Of a stretch of DNA of 64,000 bases, positions 13,184 through 26,422 are shown piece after piece. The stretch lies in NCBI GenBank assembly GCA_037447655.1, contig JBBHKE010000556.1:29492-93491 (forward strand), in the 5' to 3' direction. Under the pieces are notes generated by a model, which saw only the letters and a list, made by a program, of their open reading frames with translations, ran no database searches and was not told where the DNA came from. Source of the DNA: Zygnema cylindricum (Eukaryota > Streptophyta > Zygnematophyceae > Zygnematales > Zygnemataceae). Position 1 is the stretch's first letter; the number at the start of each line of letters is the position of its first letter. The translations under genes were made by a program, and so were the position numbers.

Positions 13184-15275
13184 CTTCAAAATTTAAACGG
13201 AAAACAGTAATGCAACCTCAACCTCAACTCCTTGGGTTTACCAGCTTCACCAGCATTTACAAGGGTAATGAGAAGTATGCGATGCTGGCCTGTAATCACC
13301 AATCGTACCAAAAAAAATGCACTTATTTTACAAAATTGTACAGGTTTCGATAAATTCTATGATTAATACGCCAGTAACACCAGTTACAAAGCTCGTACAA
13401 TTCCCCTGTGACTAAATAAGTTTCATTTTAACCATTTCCAGAACCTCCAAAATATCATCCCTAATCCAGTCCCAGACGCCACATGTCACATGTCACTCCC
13501 ATAGTTCAAGTCCTCATCCATTTCGACAATTTCTCCCCACCCTTCTCCACTCCACTCTGAACTCCCCCCTTTCTCATAACACTAACTGCTAACCCTCTTA
13601 GAACCTTCCCAAGCCACATAACAACAACCTTCACAATATGTCAATTCGAAATTTGAAGCACTTTCTTTTTTATCCCTTTCCGCATTGAATGAACCAGTTT
13701 CCATTTCCACTTAATCATCAAATTCATCACTCTCCTTCATCATGGTGTAGAGGTGCAAAAAGGGGGAGAAACGCTATATGTGGTCGACCCGTACTAATGC
13801 GTAATAAGCGCAAAAAGCCCGTATAATACACATGTAAGAGAGGGTCGCCGGAAACAGCGTTTCAGTGTGTTTTCACACTTTTGAAATATGGCTTTCATTG
13901 ATGACACACATCCACTATTTCCAGAAACTTTTAGGGTTTTCTGGTCCGCTCTCTGTTTTACCTCTTGGTCTTCAAAATCGGACGATTCCAAAGCTGAATC
14001 CATTCCTTCACGTTCCATTTTATCGATATTTGCTATGTCCTCCAGCATTTAACCAGCTTCATATACCATCACACATTTCATGAATTCCTGTATCACATTG
14101 GCCTTCTATACACCAAAAAACCAAAAATAATAACCCTTTCACACTCTCACTTGCACTGCTCTGCAATGAAAACGTAGAAAATGCTAATATGACGTATTAC
14201 TTAATGAAATAGAATCAAACTTGTAATTAAATTAGTAGGGGTTGACGAAGCCATAAAGTTAACGCAAACTACACTTTACATCACTCCAACAACGAAACTT
14301 TCTTTCATGTCCACCTTCCTGCAAAAGAACGCACACACCATATCTAAACTTAGTAAGATTCAGCTGATCAATCAGATACATATTTAAACCACACTTTGAG
14401 ATAAAAGTTGCAGATACAGTACCAGTTAAAGCTAAAGTTAAAGTCAAAGTTAGAGCTTCAATTGTTATAATTATCCTGATGTCCACATTATGTCGTCATA
14501 ATACAAGTGACATAAGGTTGCTTACACATTTTTTTACAGAGAAAAGTTTCTTGCGGTACAAAAATATAGATGGAAAACTCTCCTGATACGCTAAATGAAT
14601 ATTGGCTGACTGCATAACTACAGTACCCTGGAAGAAAACAAGTTACATAGCATTGACCTGTATTATTTGTTGACTGGGAGATTATATGAACAGAGGGGGA
14701 GATTTCCACTGACCGTTAGCAGGAGCATAAATCCATAATCCTTCCAAGGCTACAACCCAGCACCTTTACCCTTTCCTCCGAACTTCCCCCTTCTTTTCCC
14801 CTCTTTTCTTTCCTTTTCCAATCTTTTAGAATTGGCAGTTGCCACATCCGCGGACGGTGCAATCCGACATAAAAGTTACGCGTCAGAATTTTGACGGTTG
14901 ACATTTCTGCCGTCGAATTTTCTATTCCGATAAATCTGAGCGTTGTACACTTGTACGAGACCATCGCAAGGGTGAGAACGTACAGTGACCGTTTACACAG
15001 TTGCAACGATTTATCTCATGAGGTTTACAGAACAGACGGGTACGAAAATAGTACAGTACTGTAGTAAATTGCCACTCAAATATAACTTTCGTAAGGTGAA
15101 GTTCCATTACACGAAAAGTGAAGTTGTTTGCAAAAATTCGGACTCCTCCGTACTACATCGTACCTCTTATTTTGTTTTTATCCGAAAAACAACATTACAA
15201 AGAATCTCCAAAAGTTTGGGAGTTAACAATGACCGTTGGATATTTTTTCGTGAAGCATTCGCTTCGAAAGTTTTT
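13184..15275. other. Divergent intergenic region, EXO70 5' side
   Basis: This should contain the EXO70 promoter and first exon. One candidate first exon is 14048-13962 on the minus strand: an ATG opening a 29-codon acidic reading frame that ends at a GT donor. Its phase (0) does not fit the acceptor before 13183, and its residues do not resemble the EXO70 N terminus, so I do not join it. A short pyrimidine-rich stretch lies near 14755-14825. Nothing else is supported. Confidence 0.4.
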
Positions 15276-15315
15276 GTAATTGGTGATGTACCTCGCGAGG
15301 TACATCGCCAATTAC
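15276..15315. repeat. 40-bp near-perfect palindrome
   Basis: The arms 15276-15295 and 15296-15315 are reverse complements with one mismatch and no spacer, centred on CCTCGCGAGG. A shorter version of the same centre (CACCTCGCGAGGTG) occurs near 30746, in another copy of the neighbouring repeat material, so it belongs to a repeat family rather than to host regulation. It could extrude a cruciform. Its function is unknown. Confidence 0.8.
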
Positions 15316-15403
15316 AGAAAAAATTGAGTCGCGACACGTCGGATAATGAACATACGTGTCACGATGGCAACCAACGGAAATAAAAAAATTCGCACACGAT
15401 ATA

Positions 15404-16349
15404 GGGCGTGTGCCCATGTGTTCAAGTAAGGGTTTTTTCCCGTCGTTTACACAGAAAATGGGACTTCCAAGGAGAAAATATTACGCCGTACGAAAAATGG
15501 GCAAAAACACAAGTACATTTTGCGTCATCTTGGAACTTGGAAGGTACGGCAATTTGGCGTTATTATCAACGCGACCCATTTCCAGCTCATCTTCACACTT
15601 GCACTGGAATCAAATCGCGACCTGATTTTAATCAAAATAACATCCTATTGACGAATAGGAAACCTGGATTGCATGCGTCAAACGTTTTCAAAAAAAATTG
15701 CACGAAGGAAAGTACACGCTATTTTTTTCACTGCTCGTCACGAGCATGCACATAAGAAAATGACAAACTTGTACGGAAAAAAACTTGCAGGGGTCTCGGA
15801 CCTCCACTTTCCTTCATGGGTCCTTTGCAAAAGTTTACGTCGTCCTCGTCTCTCTTCCTCTTTCTCACTCGATCGCTCTTATTTCTCTCTCCCCTAAATG
15901 AAATGCGGCAATGATGGTTTAAAATGAAAGATATATTTTTTTATCTCTTTTTTGAATATCTTTGGTCGTAGTTTGACGGCATATCGAATGATAAAAGATA
16001 AATAAAAGAAATCGGAAGCCATGGCGGAATGTTTACGTACTAATGACGTCATAGCGTGGCGTGACTTCGCAATGTCAAAACCCGAAACATTTACGATGTC
16101 AGAAAAACCTCGACGTCTACAACCGTCGCCGTTTTTGTAGACGTCACTTATTTTAGGAAGTTTCGCAGTAATCTACATTTCGTTTCGTAGTCTGTCGCAC
16201 ATATTGTAGACGTCTACGACTGTCACAAATTTGAAGTAATGAAAGCGCAAGTAATGAATGACATAGGAACATTTTGAAAAGTACACCGTAAAATCTGCGC
16301 TAAATTCCAAAGTAACGTTTCAAAATTTCGGTTACATGGGCACACGCCC
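15404..16349. mobile_element. TIR element of 946 bp (non-autonomous DNA transposon)
   Basis: The left end GGGCGTGTGCCCATGT (15404-15419) and the right end ACATGGGCACACGCCC (16334-16349) are perfect 16-bp inverted repeats. They are flanked by ATA on both sides (15401-15403 and 16350-16352), a possible 3-bp target duplication. No transposase is seen inside; the small open frames are not coding. Related sequence recurs inverted at 29690-30090 and again at 30088-30997, so this is a multi-copy family. The 3-bp duplication would suit PIF/Harbinger or CACTA, but the superfamily is not established. Confidence 0.75.
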
Positions 16350-16352
16350 ATA

Positions 16353-17041
16353 CTCATTCAAAATCCAACAAAAAATACAAACGAAATGACGCTATTTCTG
16401 TTAGCGTCCATTCGTCCATTCGTCAAACTATTTCTGACAACGCTCATTCGTCGCGCGAAAAAATAGGAACCCTAAAATAATGAGGTGGTATCTGAACAAG
16501 GTGTCTCTGCAAAGGGTACAGAAGTTGTGTTGAACGATGACTTGGTAGTTGGTACGCAAATGAAGATTTTTGGTCGGTGTGAAAATCATTGACTATTTTT
16601 AAAATCCGATCTCAACTCACGTGTACCACTTAATTATGCACACGTGGATTGCAGACTTTGCGCAATGGAACTTCGTTCAAATTGTAGCATTCTGTAATGT
16701 TGGCCGTACAGAATGTCGTAATGGAACTTCACCCTTGCCATTTTCGAGATAATCAGCCTGGTTTATCAGGTGTTCGGGTACAACGACCCATAATTTCAGT
16801 AAATGACAAACACTTGTGGTGACTATAGCGATATATCATAGTCGATACGTGATACATCGATATCAATGAAACCCAGCCCGTAGAGTTGGCCGTACGATTA
16901 CAGAATTTCCTGATGGAACGCCACCTTAAGTCGGTCTAAGGGCAGTTATCATAGTTAGCTTCTGCTTACAATCTTTTGGTTTCTCCCTTTTATGTTATTG
17001 GAAATGGAATATGGAAATTTATAATTAACGACGATCTTGAT
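16353..17041. other. Upstream region of the 17042 gene
   Basis: This probably contains the promoter and 5' untranslated region of the plus-strand gene starting at 17042. A short CGATAT-rich patch lies at about 16826-16863, resembling the repeat clusters at 23.9 and 24.5 kb. I see no clear TATA box or other defined site. Confidence 0.35.
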
Positions 17042-20000
17042 ATGTCTTCACAGCACAATTATAGATCTGGCTGCAATGGTGTGGAGGAGAGTCGCTTGCC
17101 GACGTATCGCATCACATCTTTGCAAATTGGGTGAGTGTGGTGTCGTTTGAAGAATTTAAACGCTGTACTTTTGTTTTCCTACTTTTTGATCAACGCTCAT
17201 CTCTGTGATCATGAACCAGTTCTTGTGTGGAAAATAGGATTGTACCAGGTCTCCTCACAGTTATTTCTTTATCATGGATATGTCGGTACTCATGTATGTT
17301 TTGGTTTCACTGGCTCCCATCTAGAGTTAGCCAGACTCGTATGCTATTCAAAGGACTTGAGGCATTTGATGTAAGTTTTAGTGTGCTAGGTAAATTAATG
17401 GCGGAGAAAAAAGTTTTGAGCGCAAATGAGAGAACATGTATGCGGCTAATGCAGTCTCAATGTTTCTGGATGTTCGGTTGATATGGTAATGGCTCAACTC
17501 CTGTGTTACTTCTGAATGGATCTTGATGTCAGTTGTGTTAATCTTTTTTTGGTGAGCACATTTTGTTTCATTCCCTTCTGCGGACTGATCGTTTTAGATT
17601 CTAAATTTTGGGAGTGAAATTTTTAGATAAATTGTATTCTGGTTAATGCAGGGACATGCCTGCCTGTCTATCAATTGTATCCCTGCATGTTTCTCTCGAG
17701 ATGGGCAAGTTGGTCCTATTTGTTGACAACAGCCCTTGGACATCTGGTTTGCAACGTTCTCAATCAGCACGTCTCTGGCAACTCATGGTCACTCAGGTGC
17801 AACCTTTTTAGTTGTTTCAAGGACATGTGATAGAACTGGCATGACAACTGGTTTAATTTCAAGTTCTCTCTCTCTTACTTTTTTTTCTGGCATTTGATGC
17901 ATCTTGGTTTAATAGGTTTGCCAATGCCCAGAGAACCTTTCGGAAATCTGGGTCCTGTTCTGGTCATGTCTGGCACTTTGCTGTGTAAACTTTTGGCCTG
18001 TTTGTCAACATTTTTGGGACAAATAGATCATGTGATGATTTAAGGACTTAAGCTTACAAGCCTAGTAAATAATCTCTTTCTCAGGCAAACATGACAATTG
18101 CTTGCAAGTACTTCAGAGAGATAAGGTGCTCATCACCTACTTTGCAAAACATGCTTTCAGTTTAAGTTGCAAATATCTTTCTTTTCTTTCTTGGTTGTGC
18201 CATCTTGCATGCTAGTCCCGTGAGTCCCCTTTTACCAATCACAAGGAGCTCGCTCGTGCAAGGCGGAGATTGAACCTTGTGGAGGATTATTGTCAAGTAG
18301 AGCCAGCAACCTTTAGGTTAATCTTCGTAAACTCTTTGACTCCTGGGCTGCTTTATGCATTTGATTGATGTTTGGTAACCTTAAAGTAGTAGCTCAGTTG
18401 ATGTAGGCTCGAGAAATGAAGTATATAGCCAGGGCTGATTCGGTAATCTTCAGTCTGCACAGACACGTGATGATGTTTTACAGCACTTACTCATGCTATT
18501 CGTATAATTAGCGTATATATGCAATCTGCGGAATTTTCTTGAAATTTCAACTAGATCATTTGGACAGGCACATCTGTGTGGGGTCATGTCATGCTGTCAT
18601 ACGAGGTATGAATGTGTGTTGTGATGAAGGGCTGGCAAATAAATTGCTCATTACATTTTATTTTTTGTATTGGGCTGACTGCCATCATGTTTGTTGTCCA
18701 AGTATATGTGCATTGCAAAAGAGGGTGCCACAGTTTTGCCTTGTGGAAGTGTCAGCATTTGAATTGTGATGTGATTTTGCATTTAGCTAACCCTGTCTGC
18801 AGTTTGGTGGGAAGTCTCATTAAGGAGCCTGGCTGGCTGGTATTAGGAATCCTAATCATCGACATGAAAGGCAGAGTGGGCAATTGCGCCATCGCCGTAT
18901 GAAATGGCCGTCTCTTGCAGCCTTAGTCCGCCGTCTGCAGGCACGCAGGAAGGCTTCTGCTCGGGGGCACAATCCTCCTAACGGTCTCTATGGTTGCGTA
19001 ACCTTTGAAATATATTGGGTTGATGTGTGTGGGATAAGCTACATCAATGAACTCCAGGTGGGCCATGCCGGGTCATGCCCAAAAGTTGTTTATCTTTAAA
19101 CTTAGTAACCCATTTGGATACATGAACCTTTTTTTCAAACTTTAGGACAATATTAAGTAGGTGGTTGAATGCGGTGGAAGGGTAAAGGCCATTTTAGTGA
19201 TTTTCTGGGTAGTTTGGCAGGAATTTGAATTTCAATTAGTTGCGTGATGTAGCAAAAGTGTGGTAGTGTTGTTGCACACTTGACCAGTTAGTTGATAAAA
19301 GCTATGACTTTGGATGTGCAATCAATGTATACCGCGTATTTGTTTTTTGGTATTTTTGATCCCATGCAGGGAGCCACTATTGTGCAGGGTCAGCCATGGA
19401 TGCACTGACTGTAGTACTATACTCACTCATGTACCGATAAAAATATTTGTTTGTAATGGTCAGTGCGGCGAGTTGAATTCTTTCAAATTTGCCTTTTTGC
19501 AGTCACGTTTACATGCAAATTGAAGTCCAAATGGACTGCATTTTTTTCCATTAGAATTGTTTAATCTCATCATATTCAATTTCATTTGGCTGGTGCTCTA
19601 ATTTTGGTGTCTTATTGAAAAAGGTAAATGCTCCCCAAAAAATGGTTTTTTTGAAGCAGTTTTGTCTTAAAGAAAAAGCTAATCTATGGTTGAGTGTTGC
19701 AATTTGTATATTTTGTAAATGATTTATGGACTTTTGCTCTTTCTGAGTGGGCAAGGAGCTCAGATTGAAAGAGCCTCACCCCACCCTTTCTATTGCATTT
19801 AGTTAAATAGAAAAAACGTCAATTTTTGTATGGCAGACTTGGCAATATCATGTGGTGGAACAAATATTGATTATCGGGTCGCTCAATGTGCAATTCTAGT
19901 GAGAAACATGGCATTCAGATCGGCGTTCATAGGTTGCCAAAGTCAAGTATGCTAGGCCATCACCAGTAACCACCTGCTGAAGCAGTGTTAATGTTTGGTG

Positions 20001-23000
20001 TGGTTTGGCCTCACATTGACGTCAACCGGATGTTGCAAATTCTCGTTTAAGACGGATCAGACTATATTACGTCAAGAAGAAAAGTATTTCGATTATTTTC
20101 TTTATCCCTTCTAAGTATTGTGTCAGTATTCATGTTATACATTCATTATCCACACTTTTTGATAATGTACATTAGAGCTTGGTTCAGTCTTAATCCTCCA
20201 GGTGTATAAGATGCTTTGTTTTGTTTCTATCTAGCACTTTAAAGGTTCATGTCATGGCATTTTTTATGCGGTTTTCATCAACAACGGCGGATATTTTACT
20301 AGTTTGTTTAGAAGGGCCAAAGGCATCAGAGTAGCAGTGTATCAGTCCAAATTTGAACAGGTGCATATCTCTGTGCCATCCCGTATCATAGACAGTATGC
20401 ACATCATGGTGCTGACACTGTTCTTTGCCTTCTCTTCCAAAGCATCAAATGTTAGTAATGGTCTACAGTAACTTCAAGGTATCTCGACTAATTCTGGGTC
20501 AAAAAGTCAATGGGCCTTTTTATTTAATTTGCCGGGAGTTCTAACATGGATGATTTGCATTAATAATCGTGCCAAAGTCCATCTGTGGCATCCGATACAA
20601 CATAATGGGTTAATAAAATAAAGACACAGGATTGGAAATGTGTGTGGAAATTCCGAATGTTATTGCAGAAATTTCCTCACTAGTGCAGTTACCCCAGCAG
20701 ATGATAAGATGGTAACCGGAAGTTGCTCACATACTCCTGGATCTTTGGGTGGCGGGGATGGCCAATGACAGGTTGATACAAATCTTGCACTTGAAACACG
20801 AAAAATGATTAAACGGGAGTTTAAAAGTGTTGCTCAGGCACATGCATGGCATTTGTCAGAGTTAGGAACTCTGACTCTTGAGGGACGAACTGAGCGTAAC
20901 CCCCCTATTTGTGCAACTCTTCCTTCACCTATTAAAGATCCGACAGGGCTTGAAGCGGAGGTGTCCAAGAATGAATATGTAGTGGACAGTTTCAGTGAGA
21001 ATAGGTTGCATTCAAGTGATGTAGCAAATAGTGATTTGCGATCTGATGATGGAACAATGGACTATGCAGCTCCTACCTCTCCAATCCGGCGGCAGTTATA
21101 TGCATTTCATGAAGGTGCAAAGAGAACAGTCTTGAATTTTGAGTCTGTTGAAGACTGGAGTGTACAGAGTGGGGAGTGCAGCAATGAAGGGGAAGATGGC
21201 AAGATGAGCAACCATGTGCACGAGGTGTCTTGCTGGATGGAAGAATGTCATGACAAATGTGGTCCCTGGGAGTTACGAAGTAGAGGATTTAATGTGTTGA
21301 ACTTAGATGCTGTCAAGAATACAGGAACTGTGACTCGTGACCATTATATAGAGCATGCTGTTGTTTCAGACATGTGTGAAGAGAATGGAGGTAAGAGATT
21401 GGAAAAGTCCGTGGGGAGCGAGAATGCAACAGGAACTGTGACATGGCCGCTAATGTTGACTGACATATCTGACAGTCTTGAAGAGCCAGTTTACTGGGGC
21501 TCAAGGAACAATCTCCTAAATTGTGGGGTGGGGCTGAAACCACCTGTGAGTGCTTCTCTTACTAATGGAATACCCCCCCCTTTGCCAATCAGTGATTTAA
21601 GTTTTCTTGTAGATAAGCATGGAGTTAATCATAGGAAAGCATGCGTAGCAACTCAGAGCATGTGTTGTAGGGCAAGTGGTGCATTCAGCAACCATACGGA
21701 AGCTATTGAATCAACTGATGGATGCACTAACTCAGAAACAATGAATCAATCTGGTAGAGGTTACTACATGGAGGCAGTTGCAAGCAACGGCGTAACTTCT
21801 GATGATATAAATTTATCAGACTCTTTTCAATTACAGGGCCCAAACAAGCAGAGATGTAGCCACTCGTTGGAAATGTTTGTAGAAGGTGACTCCAACAGGC
21901 GGCAATCGGTTGACAAGAACGTAGCGAACAGTGAATTCAGCCAAGAAAGATATTCATACGGAAAGGAAACGTTTTTGTCAGCTATGTATAGTGGTGGACC
22001 TGGAGGTTTTGATTGGGGAAGGCCTCCTGGTATGGAGGAAAATTTTGCAGGGTCCATACATGCAGTGGAGAAAACTTGTGAAAAAGCTGGAAGGACCCAA
22101 CAAAGCAAATTAGTCCAGAGGATTGTCAATGAGGAACAAAGGGGAGAATGTGAGCCTGAAACATTAGATGAGGCGACAGTCAAAAGGAGGTTGGAAAGTG
22201 TAGATTTTGATTCGCTGCCAGCTACACCAGTTACAGATGGGCAGACAACCTTGGCGAGTTTAAATGTCCGACCCATTCATTACAGAGACAAGATTGTTAT
22301 CATACGCTTTAGAGATCTGGCCCTTCCTGGAGAGCTCCAGAAGATAATAACCGCAGACCTACGGCTTCTCAAGATGCTTGAATCTGGACTCCCGCCATGG
22401 GCTGTCTTTTGCCAATCCTGTCCTGTGCTATGCCATGTTTATCGACCATGGATGCGATCTTTGGCGCTTTATGTGTACTTTGGTGTGTCGGTTACTACGG
22501 TCTTAATTGGATTCTATGACCTCTACAAAAACGTTCCAGTATTGCGAGAAGCAATTGCCCGTTTGCTTGGGCCTCTGTCTGTGTGGATTGATGCATGGGG
22601 TGTGGGGTATCGCCTTAAATATTTAGGAACCATGCTTGTGCTTCAAAACCTACAACGGGCTTTGAAAGTCATCATCTCTCTTTTAAGGGGACTCAAACAT
22701 TTATTGAGCTTTATGTTGCAGCCTATATATACCCCACTACTATCAGCCATAGATTGGCTTTGGCCAATTCTTGGAGTAAAGTGGGTTATTTGTGCAATTG
22801 TTGTGGAAGCCAAAGCTGCACTTTGGAAGGTGGGGTGGAGTGTTGGTGCATTTTCTGGAGCCACATTGTCGGTTCTGGCTCATTTATTGATGCCACTATG
22901 GCGACTCTTTCTGCTCTGGTGGACTGTAGGTGAGCTGTTGAGAAGTTATTCTGATGGTTTTCACTTCTGAAATTACTTTCTTTAGGTGGTAATTTTAAAG

Positions 23001-26000
23001 GAGGAGAAAGGCAACCTAAGCACGTTTGCTTACTTGTGGCTTTCTTATTGCTGGGGAAAGGATGTGTGCGATTCTGGTCAATATGCTATCCATGATGCTG
23101 CCATTATTTGTCATTAGCACCATCAAGTGAGCTTGGGACTTTTGTGAAAAGGGGATGCTGACACTGCGAGTAGTGGGTGCAGTGTTCAGCTTCGTTTTTT
23201 CATCACTGGCGTTAATGCGAATGATTGTTAAGGCCCCACTGTGCCTTCTATTGTCAGTTCTTAGAGCCACTGCATTACTTTTCTGTCAGATGTGGGAAGT
23301 CATAGCTGTGGCAAACCATCACTGCATAGAAGCAGTGAAGCTTCTATGCGCAGCAAGAAGGCCCGTGGTTTCAGCCCTCACCGCGACATCACATGCTTCA
23401 CCATGGCCGTTGATATGGAGTGCTCTTTGGCATGATCTGTTCCACAAGGTGAGGGGAGGTGGGAGGGTCTGGAGATTTTTTGCTGGTGTCCTTGTAAATT
23501 TATATCTTTCCTCTGTAAAAGACTTTTCTGGTGCGTGTTATTGGCCCTTTCTGTGGTTTTTTAGAGTTTATGGTTTTAAGGGCTTTTTTGGATTTTTTCA
23601 TTTTAGAAGGATTGAGTATTCTATGGAGAAAAAGGATTTCCTTTTTCAATTAAAGCTTCACTTCTTAAAAAATATTATTTGCCATGTCAGAAGGGGAAAT
23701 TAATGGTATTGTAGGTATAGACGAAACCTTACTCCTGGAGCTTGGAGTGTGATCTTCGCAACTTCAAAGAAATATGCAGATGGACAATAGCAGATGCAGT
23801 AGCACTAGTACTGGCAGCAGCAGTAGTACTACCAGCAGTAGCGAGAATAGTTATATTTTTTTTTATAAAAAAGCCTCGATATATCGACGATACGATACAT
23901 CGGCGATATATTGGCGATATATCGCAATATTTAGCTTTTCAATATATCGAAGCAATATATCGATTGTCAGGTTCCTGAAATTCGATACATATCGAATATC
24001 GGCAAATGGTCCTTGATACCCAACACTAATAACAACCCAACGCAGTAACTCAAAGCGATTTTGGTGCGAGATGTGCCACAGAAACAGCTGCTGCTGCTGC
24101 TGCTGCTGCCAGTACTAGTGATACTGCAGCTGCTAGTACTAGCTACTGCTACTCCAAATTAATAAAAATAATAATAAACTTTCACATTTTGTACACTTCA
24201 ATTTTTTTTTTTTCAGATCATACTTTGACTAAATTAGTGTGAACTTTTCGTATGTGAAGTCCTCTACGTACTAAATTATATGAATTTCAGAATTAGTACT
24301 TTTTTGTCGGTTACAATTTGCGGCATCTACCTTTAAGTCACGGAACGAAAGTCACGTCGTACGGCGTATCAGACAATTTGTCTTTTTCGCTAAAATAACA
24401 TATTATATAAATATTAAATTTAAAAAATACTATATATCGCGATACATATCGCGATGATTTATGTTGGTCCCGGTACGATATATCGAGGAGTCTGCTCGAT
24501 CGATATTCGATATATCGAATATCGAAATTATTGCGATATGAATTTACCCGATACCCAACACTAGTTGTTATCATTCTGTTTAGACTACATTTCGTTAGGT
24601 TAGTGTGGCAAAGTGCATGTTATTTATGCTATCATGCACATTAATTACTATTGGTTTATTAAATTCATGTCAGCCTGACTAATGCACATTGAGAGATTAA
24701 AATTTATTGTTTATCATTGATTGTGGACTACACTATGAAATAATGACAATGGTTCAATTTGAGGACGAGTTGGTCCAATCTCCTGCAATTTTTTTCTTGT
24801 TCCTCATTTCTCGTCATGGTTTTCTAGTGAAAGGTGCAATGACTGGTGACGTGTAGTGTGCCTCCTTCACGCTGTTCGCGACGGGCGGCAGAATAGGTTA
24901 GCACTGGTGGATGTAGCGACAAAAATAGCGTGTAGGGCAATATGGCCCTATTATCACATTCAAGCCACTTTCTAGTGCGCCACAGAAGCGTATGGGACAG
25001 CAAAGTCAGTACAGGGACATGAAATGTATCAAAGATTATGATTTTGTCTCCCCCTAATTTGTACTTATGCCCCAAACAAGTGACTTTATTCACACATGTG
25101 CATGAACTTATAGATGCAATCTTGTGCCTTGAATATGTAATGTGATACACCACTTTCACTATGCCGTATGATTATAGCATGAAATTCGACACCCTCCTTA
25201 TTGCCCTCTCCAAACAGTGTGTCACTCTCGCTACTCTTTGGACCACAAGCAACAATCCCTGATATAATAGTTATCAGCTGGAGCAGTCAGAAACTTATCA
25301 GTTAATGAGTAATCCATGGCAAAAGCTGTAATAAAGAATTGCAGTTCTATACATCTGCATAGGTGCACATCTGAGAAATTAGCAAGACATTTGTTTTTGT
25401 AGTATATTGATGATTTTAATTGGCGTTAACAATCAAAATCAGGACTTTGACACCTGTGGGTGGGGTACGCACAAAATGGTTTAAATACAGTTTCTTCTTT
25501 CAGTAGGCTCTTCATTTGTTTACAGGACTGTGGTTCCGCCGTGACTCTGGAAATGAATGTTGTTGAACAAGTAGATTGGAAAAATCTCTTTAGGTGATGA
25601 AGTTCCGAAGTTGAGATTTTTTTTTTTTTTTGGCCTGTTGTTTGGCTTGTTGCAATTGGTGCAAGCTTGTTTGTTGTTGTGAAGCCGCACATGTTGATGC
25701 AAACTGACATGTTGCTGGGTTCTTACATTGCTATACATTTTTCAGCGCTAAATGTCAGAAATGCTGTTTTGGTTTTGTACAGCATGACTCGGTTGCAAAC
25801 CTTTGCTTGTTGTAGTGCGATTGCTGAAATCATGCCCATTGTCTGCTTATCGACTTGCTGGCGTTGTATGTTGTCAACATTGGCATGTACATGGGAGAGT
25901 GGGAGGGGCTGGGGCGGCTGCAAGATCCTCTGGCCTCTTATCCCTTCATTCTCTTAATAATTTGGTGGCCGTCCATTTAAATAATGTTTTGGCTACTTGT

Positions 26001-26422
26001 GTGGCTTTGGCACTTGCTATTCCTGCTAACTGTAGCTTGGATGTTTGCTAATTATAGCCGGTTGTTTTCTTCAGGGTGACATGTCAGATGTTGATGATTG
26101 TTATTGTTTGCCTTCTCTTTTTGCTGCAGGTGTTCCATGCGATTCGCAGAGTTGTGAATGGATTGGCACATTTTCTTCTCACCTGCAATAGGCACCGCTT
26201 GAGGTGAAGTTCTAGTTTCCAATGAAAGTTCTGGTTTTGGCTTGTGGCAGATATTCTCATTCCCTTTTCTTATTCACACCTCTCTTTCTCGGCTGCGATT
26301 CTTGAATGGGTCCACAGCCACTTGAGGAGTCATATGTAGAAGTAATTTGTAGTGTTTGTCTGGAAATTGCTTTCTACAGGCAACATCAGTCATATGTTGA
26401 TCTGGCTACCACTTTTCTTTGA
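17042..26422 (+). CDS. Plant-specific multi-pass membrane protein of unknown function, 8 exons
   Basis: Exons: 17042-17130, 17652-17796, 18216-18316, 18847-19057, 20772-22929, 23183-23448, 26130-26203 and 26380-26422. All junctions are AG/GT, the phases agree, and the total (3,087 bases) is divisible by three, giving about 1,028 residues. The start ATG at 17042 is in frame with 'LPTYRITSLQIGDMPACLS'. The N-terminal part has a basic patch ('ELARARRRLNLVEDY') and a conserved-looking block ('LYGCVTFEIYWVDVCGISY'). The middle, in the 2.2-kb exon, is acidic, polar and low in conservation. The C-terminal part begins near 'ITADLRLLKMLESGLPPWA' and holds several hydrophobic segments, continuing through 23183-23448 ('VVSALTATSHASPWPLIW'). 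I recall Arabidopsis relatives with uninformative names, some labelled neuronal PAS domain protein, but I see no PAS domain. Function is unknown; the last two small exons are the least certain. Confidence 0.82.
23875..24029. repeat. CGATATATCG-rich repeat unit, copy 1
   Basis: This is a dense cluster of short self-complementary motifs (CGATATATCG, GATACATCG, AATATATCGA) ending in GATACCCAACACTA. A second unit in the same orientation ends with the same 14 bases at about 24551-24564. It lies in the intron between 23448 and 26130. It looks like part of a repeat family; no protein is encoded. Confidence 0.65.
24087..24109. repeat. (CTG)n microsatellite
   Basis: About 7-8 CTG units lie in tandem within an intron of the 17042 gene. 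Short CAG/AGT-type runs also occur upstream at about 23800-23840. Confidence 0.85.
24425..24564. repeat. CGATATATCG-rich repeat unit, copy 2
   Basis: This is a second copy of the 23875-24029 type, again rich in ATATCGCGATA, CGATATATCG and ATATCGAATATCG and ending in GATACCCAACACTA. The about 390-bp segment between the copies is ordinary AT-rich sequence. The two copies may be the ends of one element, but they are direct rather than inverted. Confidence 0.65.

Noticed and set aside
13962-14048. Candidate first exon of EXO70 with an ATG and a GT donor
   Set aside because: Phase 0 end does not match the acceptor before 13183 and the residues do not look like an EXO70 N terminus.
15408-15897. 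Open frames inside and next to the 15404 TIR element
   Set aside because: Copies of the same sequence at 29.9 and 30.6 kb carry different breaks and there is no transposase motif.
17076-17130. Alternative start ATG giving 'MVWRRVACRRIASHLC'
   Set aside because: Its phase does not match the exon at 17652; the frame starting at 17042 does.
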